This document shows positions 1 to 8,380 of a stretch of 64,000 nucleotides of DNA, piece after piece. Position numbers and translations under genes: made by a program. The number at the start of each line of letters is the position of its first letter. The first letter of the stretch is position 1. Location: assembly GCF_001182045.1 (NCBI RefSeq), contig NZ_CVTY01000007.1:930001-994000 (forward strand), in the 5' to 3' direction. Source of the DNA: Dakarella massiliensis. Its GTDB lineage: Bacteria; Pseudomonadota; Gammaproteobacteria; Burkholderiales; Burkholderiaceae_F. Below the pieces are notes generated by a model, which had not been told where the DNA came from, ran no database searches, and saw only the letters and a program-made list of their open reading frames with translations.

Positions 1-12
1 ACGAATAGTCAT
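1..12 (-). CDS. gap: Start of a glyceraldehyde-3-phosphate dehydrogenase gene (partial)
   Basis: Only the first four codons lie inside the window, reading MTIR on the minus strand. They follow a clear ribosome-binding site, AAAGGA (21-26), eight bases upstream. MTIRVAINGYGR is the common N-terminus of betaproteobacterial GapA, and gap directly following tkt is a familiar betaproteobacterial arrangement. The start lies 27 bases after the tkt stop, so the two genes are probably cotranscribed. The identity rests on four residues plus context and is inference; the existence of a start here is better supported than the product. Confidence 0.5.
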
Positions 13-39
13 CTGTGGGGTCCTTTAAAAATCGTTTTC

Positions 40-2043
40 TCAGTGAAGGAGGTCCTTGACGCGGGCAACGCCGTTTTCAACCGTCAGACCGAAGAGCGGC
101 CAGAGCTTCGAAGCCGGAGCCGAGGCGCCGAACTGATCGATGCCAAGCGACGCGCCGTTGCCGCGGGTGTACTTGTACCAGAGTCCCGTGCTGCCTGCCT
201 CGATCGTGAGAACGGGGAGACCAGCCGGGAGAACGCTCTCGCGGTAAGCGGCGTCCTGGGCGTCGAACCGCTCCGTGCAGGGCATGGAGACGAGACGCAC
301 CGCGATACCTTCCTCAGCGAGCTTCTCCTGGATCGCGCTGCCGAGCGACACTTCCGTGCCGGTCGCGACGATCACAGCCTTCGGGCTTTCAGCGTCGGTG
401 AGAATATACCCGCCTTTTCGGATCAGGTCAGCCTTGGCGCCCGCCTGATGCAGGAACGGCACGCTCTGGCGCGAGAAGATGAGTGCGCTCGGGCCGTTCT
501 TCTTACCGAAGGCGCAGCCCCAGGCGACAGCGGCTTCCACCGTGTCGCACGGACGCCAGACATCCAGCCCCGGAATCAGACGCAGGCTCGCGGTCTGCTC
601 AATCGGCTGATGCGTCGGGCCGTCTTCGCCGACACCGATCGAGTCGTGCGTGTAAACGAAGATCGAACGGATCTGCATCAGTGCGGCCATACGGATGGCG
701 TTCTTCGCGTAGTCAGAGAACGTGAGGAACGTGGCGCCGAACGGGATGAAGCCGCCGTAGAGCGCGATGCCGTTCATAATCGCGGACATGCCGAATTCAC
801 GGACACCGTAGGAAATGTGGCGGCCGGCGAGGTTATCGGTGCCGAAAGCGGTGACGCCTTCCCAGTTCGTGAGGTTGGAGCTCGTAAGGTCAGCCGAACC
901 GCCGAGCGTCTCGGGGAGCTTCGGGCAGATCGCGCTCAGAGCCTTCTGGCTCGCCTTGCGGGTCGCAACCGATTCAGCAGCCTTCTCGGCAGCTTCCACA
1001 GCCTGAGCGACCGTTTCCGCGTAGTTCGCGGGGAGGTCACCCGCAATGCGGCGCTTCAGTTCGGAGGCGAGTTCCGGGTACGCGGCAGCGTAGCCGTCAA
1101 ACATCTTCTGGTAATCGGCTTCAAGCTTCTCACCCGTCGCGCGGGCGTCGAACGCGTCATACACGTCCTGCGGAATCTCAAACGGGCCGTACTCCCAGCC
1201 AAGCGCCTTCTTCGCCGCGGCGATTTCCTCGTCGCCGAGCGGAGCGCCGTGCACCTTGGAGGTGCCCTGGAACTTCGGGGAGCCCTTGCCGATCGTCGTC
1301 TTGCAGATAATGAGGGTCGGTTTTTCGCTCTGGGACTCGGCTTCATTGATCGCCTGGTCCACAGCGTCGATATTGTGGCCGTCGATCGGGCCGATCACGT
1401 TCCAGCCGTAGGCTTCGAAACGCTTTCTCGTATCGTCACCGAACCAGCCCTTCACGTTGCCGTCGATCGAAATACCGTTGTCGTCATAGAAAGCGACCAG
1501 CTTGCCAAGCTGCCAGACACCGGCGAGGGAGCACGCTTCGTGGCTCACACCTTCCATAAGGCAGCCGTCACCGAGGAACACATACGTGCGGTTATCGATC
1601 ACGGGGAAACCGGGGCGGTTGAATTCAGCGGCGAGCATCTTCTCGGCGAGCGCCATGCCGATGCCGTTCGCGATACCCTGGCCGAGCGGCCCGGTGCTCG
1701 TCTCGACCCCCGGGGTCACGCCCACTTCAGGGTGCCCCGGCGTGCGGGAGTGCAGCTGACGGAAGGACTTCAGATCATCCATCGAAAGATCGTAGCCCGT
1801 GAGGTGCAGCAGCGCGTACTGCAGCATTGAGCCGTGTCCGTTCGACAGAATGAAGCGATCGCGGCCGAGCCACTTCGGGTCCTTCGGGTTGTGGCGGAGA
1901 TGGCGGGTCCACAGGGCGACAGCAATATCTGCCATGCCGAGGGGCATGCCGGGGTGACCCGACTTGGCTTTCTGAATGGAATCCATGGCAAGTGCACGGA
2001 TGGCGTTTGCGAGCTTCTGCGGCGAAACGGAAGAATTCGACAT
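40..2043 (-). CDS. tkt: Transketolase
   Basis: This cytoplasmic, thiamine-diphosphate-dependent enzyme moves two-carbon ketol units between sugar phosphates, linking the pentose phosphate pathway to glycolysis. The 667 residues are the normal length. Visible landmarks are the substrate-binding His30 in GHPGMPLG, the [13 protein letters not shown] block near 69-81, the STGPLGQG segment near 116-123, and the cofactor/Mg site GDG (158-160) with DDN (187-189). The central pyrimidine-binding domain and C-terminal domain are present and unbroken. The ATG follows a weak TCCGGA ribosome site. A gap start lies 27 bases downstream, suggesting a tkt-gap operon. A 190-base divergent region separates it from rsmE. 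Confidence 0.97.
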   Translation of the reverse strand: MSNSSVSPQKLANAIRALAMDSIQKAKSGHPGMPLGMADIAVALWTRHLRHNPKDPKWLGRDRFILSNGHGSMLQYALLHLTGYDLSMDDLKSFRQLHSRTPGHPEVGVTPGVETSTGPLGQGIANGIGMALAEKMLAAEFNRPGFPVIDNRTYVFLGDGCLMEGVSHEACSLAGVWQLGKLVAFYDDNGISIDGNVKGWFGDDTRKRFEAYGWNVIGPIDGHNIDAVDQAINEAESQSEKPTLIICKTTIGKGSPKFQGTSKVHGAPLGDEEIAAAKKALGWEYGPFEIPQDVYDAFDARATGEKLEADYQKMFDGYAAAYPELASELKRRIAGDLPANYAETVAQAVEAAEKAAESVATRKASQKALSAICPKLPETLGGSADLTSSNLTNWEGVTAFGTDNLAGRHISYGVREFGMSAIMNGIALYGGFIPFGATFLTFSDYAKNAIRMAALMQIRSIFVYTHDSIGVGEDGPTHQPIEQTASLRLIPGLDVWRPCDTVEAAVAWGCAFGKKNGPSALIFSRQSVPFLHQAGAKADLIRKGGYILTDAESPKAVIVATGTEVSLGSAIQEKLAEEGIAVRLVSMPCTERFDAQDAAYRESVLPAGLPVLTIEAGSTGLWYKYTRGNGASLGIDQFGASAPASKLWPLFGLTVENGVARVKDLLH

Positions 2044-2233
2044 TTTTTCCGGATGTGTTTTTAAGAAGATAATGAATTGGATTTAAGATGCAGGAGGAAA
2101 GCTGCACCGGCGATACATGCTTAAAAAGCATGCAGCGGTTTTTTCAGCCCCTAGATTTTAATGACTTTCACGGTGAACTTAAACTCTGAATCTTCACTGT
2201 TTCTGTTTTGAACAAATTCATGCCGCCTTTCCT
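2044..2233. promoter_or_regulatory. Divergent tkt/rsmE intergenic region with a hairpin and T-run
   Basis: This AT-rich 190-base spacer must hold the promoters of tkt (minus) and rsmE (plus). No clear -35/-10 pair is visible for either. The striking element is a stem CATGCTT (2116-2122) / AAGCATG (2126-2132), flanked by GCTGCA (2101-2106) and TGCAGC (2131-2136). It is followed on the plus strand by GCGG and six T (2135-2144 region). That resembles an intrinsic terminator reading rightward, yet no plus-strand gene lies upstream. It may end a short transcript, or form part of the tkt leader when read on the minus strand. Confidence 0.4.
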
Positions 2234-2971
2234 ATGACGATTCCCCGCTTTTATGTCCCCGGTCCCTGGACCTCTGATCGGATCACGTTCCCTGAAAAAG
2301 CCTCTCACCACGCGATGCGCGTGCTCCGGATGAGAAACGGGGATGAGGCCGAGGTGTTTGACGGTGAGGGCCGGACCGCGAGGGGCCGGACGGAGTTCAG
2401 CAGTGAGGGGACCGTGCTCGTCGCCGAGTCCTACCCCGAGCACGGGCGTGAGTCGCCGCTCTTCATTACGCTCGCGCAGGCCTTCGTGTCGCCTGACAAG
2501 ATGGAGTGGATCACGGAGAAAGCGGTTGAGGCGGGAGCCTCCCGGATCGTCTTTTTCCCGGCCGCCCGGTCAGTCACGAAGCTTTCTGGCGACAAGCTTA
2601 CGAAGCGTCTTGAGAAACTCCGCGCCACCGCGGTCTCTGCCTGCGAGCAGTGCGGCCGGAGCCGGATTCCTGAGATCGAAGCCTTTGTCTCGGCTGAAAC
2701 GGTGCTTTCCGGTCTGAAAGCGGATGCCCGCGTGATTCTCGCCCCGTCGAGCGATCCGGGACTCGCGCTTGGCGCCGCGCGCTCTGTCGTCTTCGCGGTC
2801 GGGCCTGAAGGGGGATTTTCTGAGGAAGAGCTGACGCTCGCGGACGGCGCGGGCTGGACCCGGGGGCTTCTCGGTCCCCGAGTTCTCCGGACGGAAACCG
2901 CGGGGCTTGTCGCGATTGCCTGCGCGAACGCTGTCTCTGGCGACTACGACATCACGGGAAGCCGCGCCTGA
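2234..2971 (+). CDS. rsmE: 16S rRNA (uracil(1498)-N3)-methyltransferase
   Basis: RsmE methylates N3 of U1498 in 16S rRNA of the 30S subunit, using S-adenosylmethionine. The 245-residue protein has the N-terminal PUA-like RNA-binding part (about 1-70) and a C-terminal SPOUT (trefoil-knot) methyltransferase domain. The knot signatures are visible: GPEGGF (190-195) and LGPRVLRTETA (213-223), the SAM-binding loop region. HHAMRVLR near 25-32 is the typical N-terminal motif. The ribosome-binding site is poor (CGCCTTTCCT just before ATG). The gene stands alone and converges on the next gene with 28 bases between stops. A GC stem spans 2988-3009 across the stop of that neighbour. Confidence 0.96.
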   Translation: MTIPRFYVPGPWTSDRITFPEKASHHAMRVLRMRNGDEAEVFDGEGRTARGRTEFSSEGTVLVAESYPEHGRESPLFITLAQAFVSPDKMEWITEKAVEAGASRIVFFPAARSVTKLSGDKLTKRLEKLRATAVSACEQCGRSRIPEIEAFVSAETVLSGLKADARVILAPSSDPGLALGAARSVVFAVGPEGGFSEEELTLADGAGWTRGLLGPRVLRTETAGLVAIACANAVSGDYDITGSRA

Positions 2972-2999
2972 AAAATTCGATTGGGGACGGCGGCTGCGG

Positions 3000-3620
3000 T
3001 CAGCCGCCGAAGCGGGTGCGCGTGATCCGGGTCAGAATGGATTCAATCACGCCGCCAAGCGTCCAGTCCCAGGCGAGCGAAAAGGCGGCTGAAACCGCGG
3101 ACAGTATGGCAGCGCCGATCCCGACCGGGAAATAGAGATCAAAGAAACTCCGGACCGCGGGCTCAAGCGCCGGGGAACTGATACTGAGATCCGTGAGATC
3201 CTCGAGAATCAGGGTCGCCGCGTAGGAAATCAGGAAAGGCGCGAGCGCGAGAAGCCCGATCACGAGCAGCACCGAGAAGATTTTCTTCACAGGTCGGTTC
3301 AGCGCGATCGTCCGGTCCATCACAAAGGGCCCCTTATAGCGGAGGCTCTCCTTCCAGAGTCCAATCACGAGACCGACAAAGAAAAGCAGCGTGCTCAGAT
3401 CCAGAATCAGGATCGTCATCCCCTCAATGGCTCTGAGGAGCCCGTGCATCGCGAGAAGCGGGAACGTGAGGAGAAAGACCGCGAGGGGGAAAAGCCCCCA
3501 GCGGAACGCCGTGCCGACAGCGCCCTTTCCGCCGATCTTCGTAAACTGCCGCGCGACATAGGCGCAGAGTCCGATTCCCAGCGCGAGGCCGAAAGCGACG
3601 ATGAGAGTCCGAATCCACAT
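3000..3620 (-). CDS. Inner-membrane protein of unknown function
   Basis: I do not recognise this 206-residue protein. It is strongly hydrophobic, with about five predicted membrane segments: roughly residues 4-24, 42-61, 70-91, 113-137 and 165-190. A basic loop (around 94-113) lies between the third and fourth. No enzymatic or transport motif is visible. It lies 30 bases downstream of the RNase Sa-like gene on the same strand, so the two are probably cotranscribed. This proximity is the only hint of function. A 9-bp GC stem (2988-2996 / 3001-3009) overlaps its stop codon and could help end transcription, although the following T-run is distant. Confidence 0.75.
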   Translation of the reverse strand: MWIRTLIVAFGLALGIGLCAYVARQFTKIGGKGAVGTAFRWGLFPLAVFLLTFPLLAMHGLLRAIEGMTILILDLSTLLFFVGLVIGLWKESLRYKGPFVMDRTIALNRPVKKIFSVLLVIGLLALAPFLISYAATLILEDLTDLSISSPALEPAVRSFFDLYFPVGIGAAILSAVSAAFSLAWDWTLGGVIESILTRITRTRFGG

Positions 3621-3650
3621 GATGCGTGCGCCCTTATAAGACCGCCGCGG

Positions 3651-4094
3651 CTATTTTTCGCGAATCCGGTGCAGGATCTCGTAGTCGTCCGATGTGTACC
3701 AGTATTCACCGCTCGTGGCGTAATTGTTATCGCGACCGGCCCCGGCGACGATGCGCCGCTTGCCGAGACCTTTCACGCCCGGCGTGGGGACGATATAGAC
3801 ACGATAATAGCCTTTCCGCTTGATCGGCAGCTTTTTGTTGCCGTTGCGATACCGGATTCCGTCGTCTTTATAAGGAAAGGGGCCGCCCGCCTTGATGAGT
3901 TTCAGTTTCTGCTGAGCCTCAGGCGGAAGCTCCGCGACGGTGACATCCTCCGCTTCCCCCCAGAGACTGCCCCAGCTTCCATCCTGGTCGTGTCCGTTCA
4001 CCAGCACGACGGCTGCAATGGCTATGGTGGCAATCACGGCGATTGCGCCGACGCTGAAGAGCGCCTTGGATTTGGTGAGCAGGCTTTTTAGCAT
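3651..4094 (-). CDS. Membrane-anchored RNase Sa/N1-family protein, probably catalytically dead
   Basis: The 147 residues comprise a short basic N-terminus, one membrane helix (about 13-33), and a domain from about residue 55 that aligns well with microbial guanyl-specific ribonucleases of the RNase Sa/barnase superfamily. Scaffold residues are kept: ELPPEA (55-60), GPFPY (71-75), DG (78-79), GYY (95-97), PTPG (103-106), RRI (113-115) and GEYWYTS (129-135). By alignment to RNase Sa from memory, the catalytic Glu54 is Val99, Arg65 is Leu110 and His85 is Asp137; only Arg69 (Arg114) remains. The basic flank predicts the domain lies in the periplasm. The frame is intact. No barstar-like inhibitor gene is nearby. 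Fold confidence is high; loss of activity is inference. Confidence 0.8.
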   Translation of the reverse strand: MLKSLLTKSKALFSVGAIAVIATIAIAAVVLVNGHDQDGSWGSLWGEAEDVTVAELPPEAQQKLKLIKAGGPFPYKDDGIRYRNGNKKLPIKRKGYYRVYIVPTPGVKGLGKRRIVAGAGRDNNYATSGEYWYTSDDYEILHRIREK

Positions 4095-4172
4095 TTTCGG
4101 GTTCTTTTATTGACAGTCGGGCCCATCCGCCTCAAAGGCGGAGCGCCCAGCCGTCAGCTTTTGTTAACCAGA

Positions 4173-4916
4173 CTATCGGTTATCAGAAGAAGATCCGGAA
4201 AGCCAGTCTTTGAATTCTGAGAAAGTGCCGGAAATCCGTTCAGAGATAGACTCTGCCGGCTTCCTCGCGCGCTTAAGGCGAACAGCCTGATTGACGTCGC
4301 CTTCCGCAGCAAGGCGGAGACGGCTGTGTTCGCGTGTAATTTTATTGCCATACGAGCTGTCTGTGGAACTGGCGCCCACGCCGACATAGCTCTTAAGTCC
4401 GCGCTGCAGGGATCCGGTGTCGTCGATCATGTCACGCAGAAGCTCGGACCCGACCTGCATATTCGTATGGATATCAAAGATTTCGCCGCCATGACGCTCC
4501 ACCCGCTGGGAGTGCGCATTCGGCATGATCTGCATGAGACCGCTCGCGCCGGAGCGGCGATTCTTCGCGAGAGGATTGAACGTGGATTCCGCGGCCGTGA
4601 TGGAGAGGAGCAGCAGCGGATCGAGATTATTCTTGCGGCCGGCTTCAATCGCCGCGTCAATAATCTGGCTGATACGTTCCTTCGGCACCTGGTAGGCGCG
4701 GCTCACGTAAGCGATGAGGTTAGCCTTGAGGTCGCTTGTCGATTCAGATGTCACCTGAGCCGATGCAGCGCCCGAGGCCGCTGCACTTCCACCCTTCGGT
4801 TCCGCCGCTCCGGCAGCCGCAACAGCGGTCACCCCGGCGACCAGAACGGCCGTACGGAGAAATTTTGCGGATTGATGGCGGAGTGAAAAATAAAATGATC
4901 GGCTCAAAAGTTTCAT
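4173..4916 (-). CDS. SLT-family lytic transglycosylase
   Basis: This is a predicted periplasmic murein lytic transglycosylase, which cleaves MurNAc-GlcNAc bonds to give 1,6-anhydroMurNAc ends. The 247 residues have an N-terminal signal or anchor (hydrophobic about 20-38, ending in Ala-Ala). A low-complexity Ala/Ser linker (40-60) is followed by an SLT domain (about 64-190). The catalytic Glu110 sits in ITAAESTFNP, followed by GLMQIMP (126-132), the second hallmark. The C-terminal 50 residues are basic and unassigned. It precedes the RNase Sa-like gene by 78 bases on the same strand, with a hairpin (4126-4142) between. The upstream spacer is rich in inverted repeats. Confidence 0.88.
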   Translation of the reverse strand: MKLLSRSFYFSLRHQSAKFLRTAVLVAGVTAVAAAGAAEPKGGSAAASGAASAQVTSESTSDLKANLIAYVSRAYQVPKERISQIIDAAIEAGRKNNLDPLLLLSITAAESTFNPLAKNRRSGASGLMQIMPNAHSQRVERHGGEIFDIHTNMQVGSELLRDMIDDTGSLQRGLKSYVGVGASSTDSSYGNKITREHSRLRLAAEGDVNQAVRLKRARKPAESISERISGTFSEFKDWLSGSSSDNR

Positions 4917-5157
4917 AGCATCGTTTTTACGCTCTGGGCCCCTCGGCGGAAAAAAGCAAAAAACAACACTCCGCCGCGCCCAGGAGACAGGCCCAACCGG
5001 GCCTTCCTCAAGCGTTTTTGTATTTAATTCGTCCTTTTAGGGTGGAAAATTACGGGGGCGCAAGTTCCCCCTGACCACTCATTTTACTGATCTAGTTTAA
5101 CGGATTCAGAGCTAACCCGTTTTGCAAATTGCAAATTTTGGTGACAGAGGCGGTTTC
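4917..5157. promoter_or_regulatory. Spacer with four inverted repeats between mgtE and the transglycosylase gene
   Basis: This 241-base spacer follows the mgtE stop and precedes the transglycosylase start, both on the minus strand. I see a large imperfect stem CTGGGC+CGGCGGA (4934-4950) with TCCGCCG+GCCCAG (4970-4983); AGGCCC/GGGCCT (4989-5004); GGGGG/CCCCC with an 8-base loop (5054-5071); and TTTGC/GCAAA (5121-5135), which also contains a direct repeat of TTGCAAA. The GGGGG stem may serve as a weak mgtE terminator. The others would lie in the transglycosylase leader. No Mg-sensing riboswitch is recognisable. Confidence 0.45.
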
Positions 5158-6690
5158 TCAGCGGAAGAAAACCGTCGCGAGAGACAGGAAAATCAGGAAT
5201 CCGCCCGAATCTGTCATGAAGGTGAGAAGCACCGATCCGCCCATCGCCGGATCGCGTCCAAGCGCCTTGAGAAGCATCGGAACAGCCACACCCACGACGG
5301 CGCCAAGCAGAATATTGAGCATCATCGCGAGGAACATCACGAACCCGAGCTTCATGCCCTGAGCCGTGCCAGCGTAGAGAAGCCAGGCGAGCGATCCGGC
5401 CACCACGCCGCAGAGAATACCGTTGCAGATTGCCACCATCACTTCGCGGCGCACCACTTCAGGCGCGTTGCTTTCCGTCACCTGGCCCATCGCCATGGAG
5501 CGGACAAGAAGCGTGAGCGTCTGGTTTCCGGAGTTGCCGGCCATACCGGCGACAATCGGCATCAGGGCGGCAAGCGCCACGACCTTCTCGATCGTCTCAT
5601 CAAAAGCACTGATCACGCGAGAGGCAAAGAACGCAGTGCAGAGGTTCACACCGAGCCAGAGCCAGCGGCTTTTCGCGGTTTCCCAGACACTGCTGAAAAT
5701 ATCCTGGTCTTCGTCCAGACCGACGGCGCCGTACGCGTCCTCTTCGCTTTCCTCTCGGATCACGTCCACCACTTCGTCAACCGTGAGACGGCCGACGAGG
5801 CGTCCGGTCTCATCCACCACAGCGGCGGACACGAGGTCGTAGCGCTCGAACGCCTGTGCGGCGTCCCCCACATCGTCAAGCGGCGAAAGCGTGAGCACAT
5901 CCTTCTGCATCAGGTCGCGCACCAGGCTGTCGGGAGCAGAAACCAGAATCTTGGTGAGGAGCAGCGTGCCCTTGAAGTGACCGTGACGGTCAACCACGAA
6001 CACCTTGTCGGAGTGGTCCGGCAGAGAATCAAAGCGCCTGAGGCATGCGAGCACGGCGGCGAGCGTCGACTCCTCGCGTACGGACACCATTTCGAAGTCC
6101 ATGCGCGACCCGACGCTGTCCTCCGGGTACGACATAGCGGCCCGCAGCTGTGACCGTTCTTCAAGCGACAGGGTCTCCTGCACCTCGGCCGTCACATCAG
6201 GCGGCAGATCCGGCACCAGGTCAGCGATTTCGTCGGTGTCGAGGGTTTCAACGGCGTCGACCAGTTCGTCGCGGTCCATCGCGTCGATCAGGGTCTCTCG
6301 GACGCCGTCATTCACTTCAATCAGAATCTCGCCGTCCCGCTCACTCTTTACGAAATTCCAGAGCGCGAGTCGCTCATCAAGCGGCAGCGCTTCGAGCACC
6401 CAGGCGATATCGGACGGATGGAGTTTTTCGCAGATTTCCCGGAGTTCTTCAGCAGCCTCAGGCGTTACCGGTGCGGCCTCGGATTTCTCCTCGTCCTCCC
6501 CGGACTCTTTCTTCTGGTGCTTGTTTTCCGGCAGGTCTTCTAGCCGCTCAAAAATCTGCTGGACGCGGGCGAGAGCGTTGCTCGCATCATCGGGATCGCG
6601 GGTCAGAGTGGACTCATGGCCAGGTGTCTGATCAGCGGCGGCAGCGCCCTCCGCCTTTTCCTCTTCCCTGTTTTCGTTCATTTCTGCCAT
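5158..6690 (-). CDS. mgtE: MgtE-type magnesium transporter
   Basis: MgtE is a Mg2+-selective inner-membrane channel gated by cytoplasmic Mg2+. In order there is an acidic, low-complexity N-terminal extension (about 1-75), the MgtE N domain of helical repeats (LDERLALW, RETLIDAMD), two CBS domains, and a C-terminal membrane domain of about five helices over the last 200 residues. The latter contains the GNSGNQTLTLLVRSMAMGQ pore segment. I chose ATG at 6690 (510 residues). A GTG at 6756 extends the frame, but it lies directly against AAAGGA and upstream of a TACAAT sequence that could be a -10. The gene follows mtgA with a short spacer. Confidence 0.93.
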   Translation of the reverse strand: MAEMNENREEEKAEGAAAADQTPGHESTLTRDPDDASNALARVQQIFERLEDLPENKHQKKESGEDEEKSEAAPVTPEAAEELREICEKLHPSDIAWVLEALPLDERLALWNFVKSERDGEILIEVNDGVRETLIDAMDRDELVDAVETLDTDEIADLVPDLPPDVTAEVQETLSLEERSQLRAAMSYPEDSVGSRMDFEMVSVREESTLAAVLACLRRFDSLPDHSDKVFVVDRHGHFKGTLLLTKILVSAPDSLVRDLMQKDVLTLSPLDDVGDAAQAFERYDLVSAAVVDETGRLVGRLTVDEVVDVIREESEEDAYGAVGLDEDQDIFSSVWETAKSRWLWLGVNLCTAFFASRVISAFDETIEKVVALAALMPIVAGMAGNSGNQTLTLLVRSMAMGQVTESNAPEVVRREVMVAICNGILCGVVAGSLAWLLYAGTAQGMKLGFVMFLAMMLNILLGAVVGVAVPMLLKALGRDPAMGGSVLLTFMTDSGGFLIFLSLATVFFR

Positions 6691-6773
6691 GAAACTCGGC
6701 TCCGTTGCTGGATTACGGGCGGGATCGCCCGGAGTGGATTGTACCCGCTCAGGCACTCCTTTCGGAAAAACAC

Positions 6774-7499
6774 TTACCTCACGACGCTTTCTTTTGCGGC
6801 CCGGAGCGGCGTGTCACCCATGTAGGCCTGAATACGGCTGGCCTTTCTCTGGATATAAGCTGAATTCCTGTGTACCTGATAATACTTTGGCCGGGGCAGT
6901 ATAGCGGCAAGGAACGCGGCCTGAGATCGGGATAGCTGAGAAGCGTTACAGCCGAAGTAATAGCGTGACGCCGCCTCAACGCCGAAGATCCCCTCTCCGA
7001 ACTCAGCCGTATTGAGATAAACCTCAAGAATCCGGCTCTTAGGCCAGATATAGTCGAGAACGAGAGAAATCAGGATTTCCCGGCCTTTGCGGATATAGCT
7101 TTTCTTATGCGAGAGAAAGACGTTCTTCACGACCTGCTGCGTGATCGTTGAACCGCCGCCGCCCTTCCCCTTCTCAATATGCTTCTCCATCGCGAGTTCG
7201 AGCGCGTCCCAGTCGACGCCGTCGTGATGCAGAAACTTCTGATCTTCAGACGCGATCACCGCCCGCTTGATGTTATTGCCCATGCGGGAAAGCGGGATCC
7301 ACTGATGACGCAGCTTCACCCCCGGCTTCTCAGCCTTCAGACGCGCCTCCTCGAGCTTCATGTAGGGCGTCACCTCCGGGTTGATCCAGCGGTAGGCGAA
7401 CGCCTCTCCGATGATGAAAAGGTGCCAGAGGAGGGCTGCCGCGATGAGCAGCAGAAAAACCGTCGTGAGGATACCGCGGCGCTTTTTCACAGGCGTCAC
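6774..7499 (-). CDS. mtgA: Monofunctional biosynthetic peptidoglycan transglycosylase
   Basis: MtgA is a GT51 glycosyltransferase that polymerises lipid II into glycan strands on the periplasmic face. Of 241 residues, about 12-30 form the membrane anchor and the rest the GT51 domain. Signature motifs are SEDQKFLHHDG with catalytic Glu85, GGSTITQQ (115-122), KGRE with Glu141, and LEVYLNTAEFG (158-168). No transpeptidase domain follows. It starts with GTG, overlapping the aroE stop as GTGA, so translation is probably coupled to aroE. The aroE-mtgA pairing is common in betaproteobacteria. Confidence 0.96.
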   Translation of the reverse strand: MTPVKKRRGILTTVFLLLIAAALLWHLFIIGEAFAYRWINPEVTPYMKLEEARLKAEKPGVKLRHQWIPLSRMGNNIKRAVIASEDQKFLHHDGVDWDALELAMEKHIEKGKGGGGSTITQQVVKNVFLSHKKSYIRKGREILISLVLDYIWPKSRILEVYLNTAEFGEGIFGVEAASRYYFGCNASQLSRSQAAFLAAILPRPKYYQVHRNSAYIQRKASRIQAYMGDTPLRAAKESVVR

Positions 7500-8323
7500 T
7501 TCGCTGCGCGCTCCCGGATGAGACGGCGGATGAGATCGTAGGTCTTCGACGTGTCCGGACGCGTGCCTCTCCAGTCGGCATAGCTTTCCGCAGCCTGCTC
7601 AATCAGCATGCCGAGGCCGTCCGCCACTTTCTTCGCGCCGCCCTTCTTCGCGAGTTCCATGAAGGGGGTGGGTTCCGCGCCGTACACGAGGTCATAGGCG
7701 AGCGTCACTTCGCCGAACACCGATTCCGGAACCGGGGGCGCGATATTGGAGAGGCTGGTTGATGTCGCATTGATCACGAGATCAAAGTGTTCCGCCGCGG
7801 TAGCTTCATACGCAATCGCGTCGATCCCGAAGACGTCCGCGAGCGTCTGGGCCCGCTCCAGCGTGCGGTTCGCGACCGCGATCCACTTCGGGTTCTGCTC
7901 AAGAAGCGACGGGAGCAGCCCTCGGACACCGCCGCCCGCTCCCAGCACGAGAATCGAGGCATTCGTGATATTGAAGCCGAGCCGGGACGTGATGTCGGTG
8001 ACAAAGCCGATGCCATCCGTGTTGTCGCCGAGAATCTTGTTCCCGAACACGAGCGTATTCACGGCACCGCAGCTTCTCGCGCGCTCCGTGAGCTTATCGG
8101 CAAACTTATAGGCGTCGAGTTTGAAAGGCAGAGTGATATTGCAGCCCTTGTAGCCCTCATCGAGAAGCTCTTCCGCTTTTTCCGCGAACTGACCGATAGG
8201 CACCTCGATTTTCTCGTACGAGATGTTCTCCCCCAGCTCTGCGGCGAAGCTCTGGTGGATTTCTGGAGAAAAGCTGTGCTGAATCGGATGACCCAGCACC
8301 GCGTAACGGTCAGGCTTTGTCAT
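7496..8323 (-). CDS. aroE: Shikimate dehydrogenase (NADP+)
   Basis: AroE reduces 3-dehydroshikimate to shikimate in aromatic amino acid synthesis. The 275 residues are typical. The substrate site is visible as HSFSP (16-20), NITLPFK with catalytic Lys68, and GDNTDG with Asp103. The Rossmann NADP loop GAGGG is at 128-132. It is followed by mtgA with a 4-base overlap. Upstream, 104 bases separate it from the RNB exonuclease gene; that spacer holds a hairpin whose T-run points the wrong way for this operon. Confidence 0.97.
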   Translation of the reverse strand: MTKPDRYAVLGHPIQHSFSPEIHQSFAAELGENISYEKIEVPIGQFAEKAEELLDEGYKGCNITLPFKLDAYKFADKLTERARSCGAVNTLVFGNKILGDNTDGIGFVTDITSRLGFNITNASILVLGAGGGVRGLLPSLLEQNPKWIAVANRTLERAQTLADVFGIDAIAYEATAAEHFDLVINATSTSLSNIAPPVPESVFGEVTLAYDLVYGAEPTPFMELAKKGGAKKVADGLGMLIEQAAESYADWRGTRPDTSKTYDLIRRLIRERAAK

Positions 8324-8352
8324 TTCAACGCACTCCTTTTTGCCGGAATTCG

Positions 8353-8380
8353 GGGCTTTGTCTGTCGCAAAGCCCTTTTT
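8353..8380 (+). terminator. Plus-strand intrinsic-terminator-like hairpin between minus-strand genes
   Basis: GGGCTTTG (8353-8360) pairs perfectly with CAAAGCCC (8368-8375) around a 7-base loop and is followed by five T on the plus strand. All flanking genes (rnb-like, aroE, mtgA) run on the minus strand, so as a terminator it would stop only antisense transcripts entering from the right end of aroE. Read on the minus strand it is merely a leader hairpin 5' of aroE. Confidence 0.5.

Noticed and set aside
2972..4172. A barstar-like inhibitor partner for the RNase Sa-like protein
   Set aside because: The neighbouring genes encode a polytopic membrane protein and a transglycosylase; neither has the small acidic alpha/beta character of barstar. 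A toxin-immunity pair is therefore not supported.
5158..6756. A Mg2+-sensing riboswitch (M-box or mgtA-type leader) for mgtE
   Set aside because: The mgtE upstream spacer is only 17 to 83 bases depending on the start, too short for a known Mg riboswitch, and shows no such fold.
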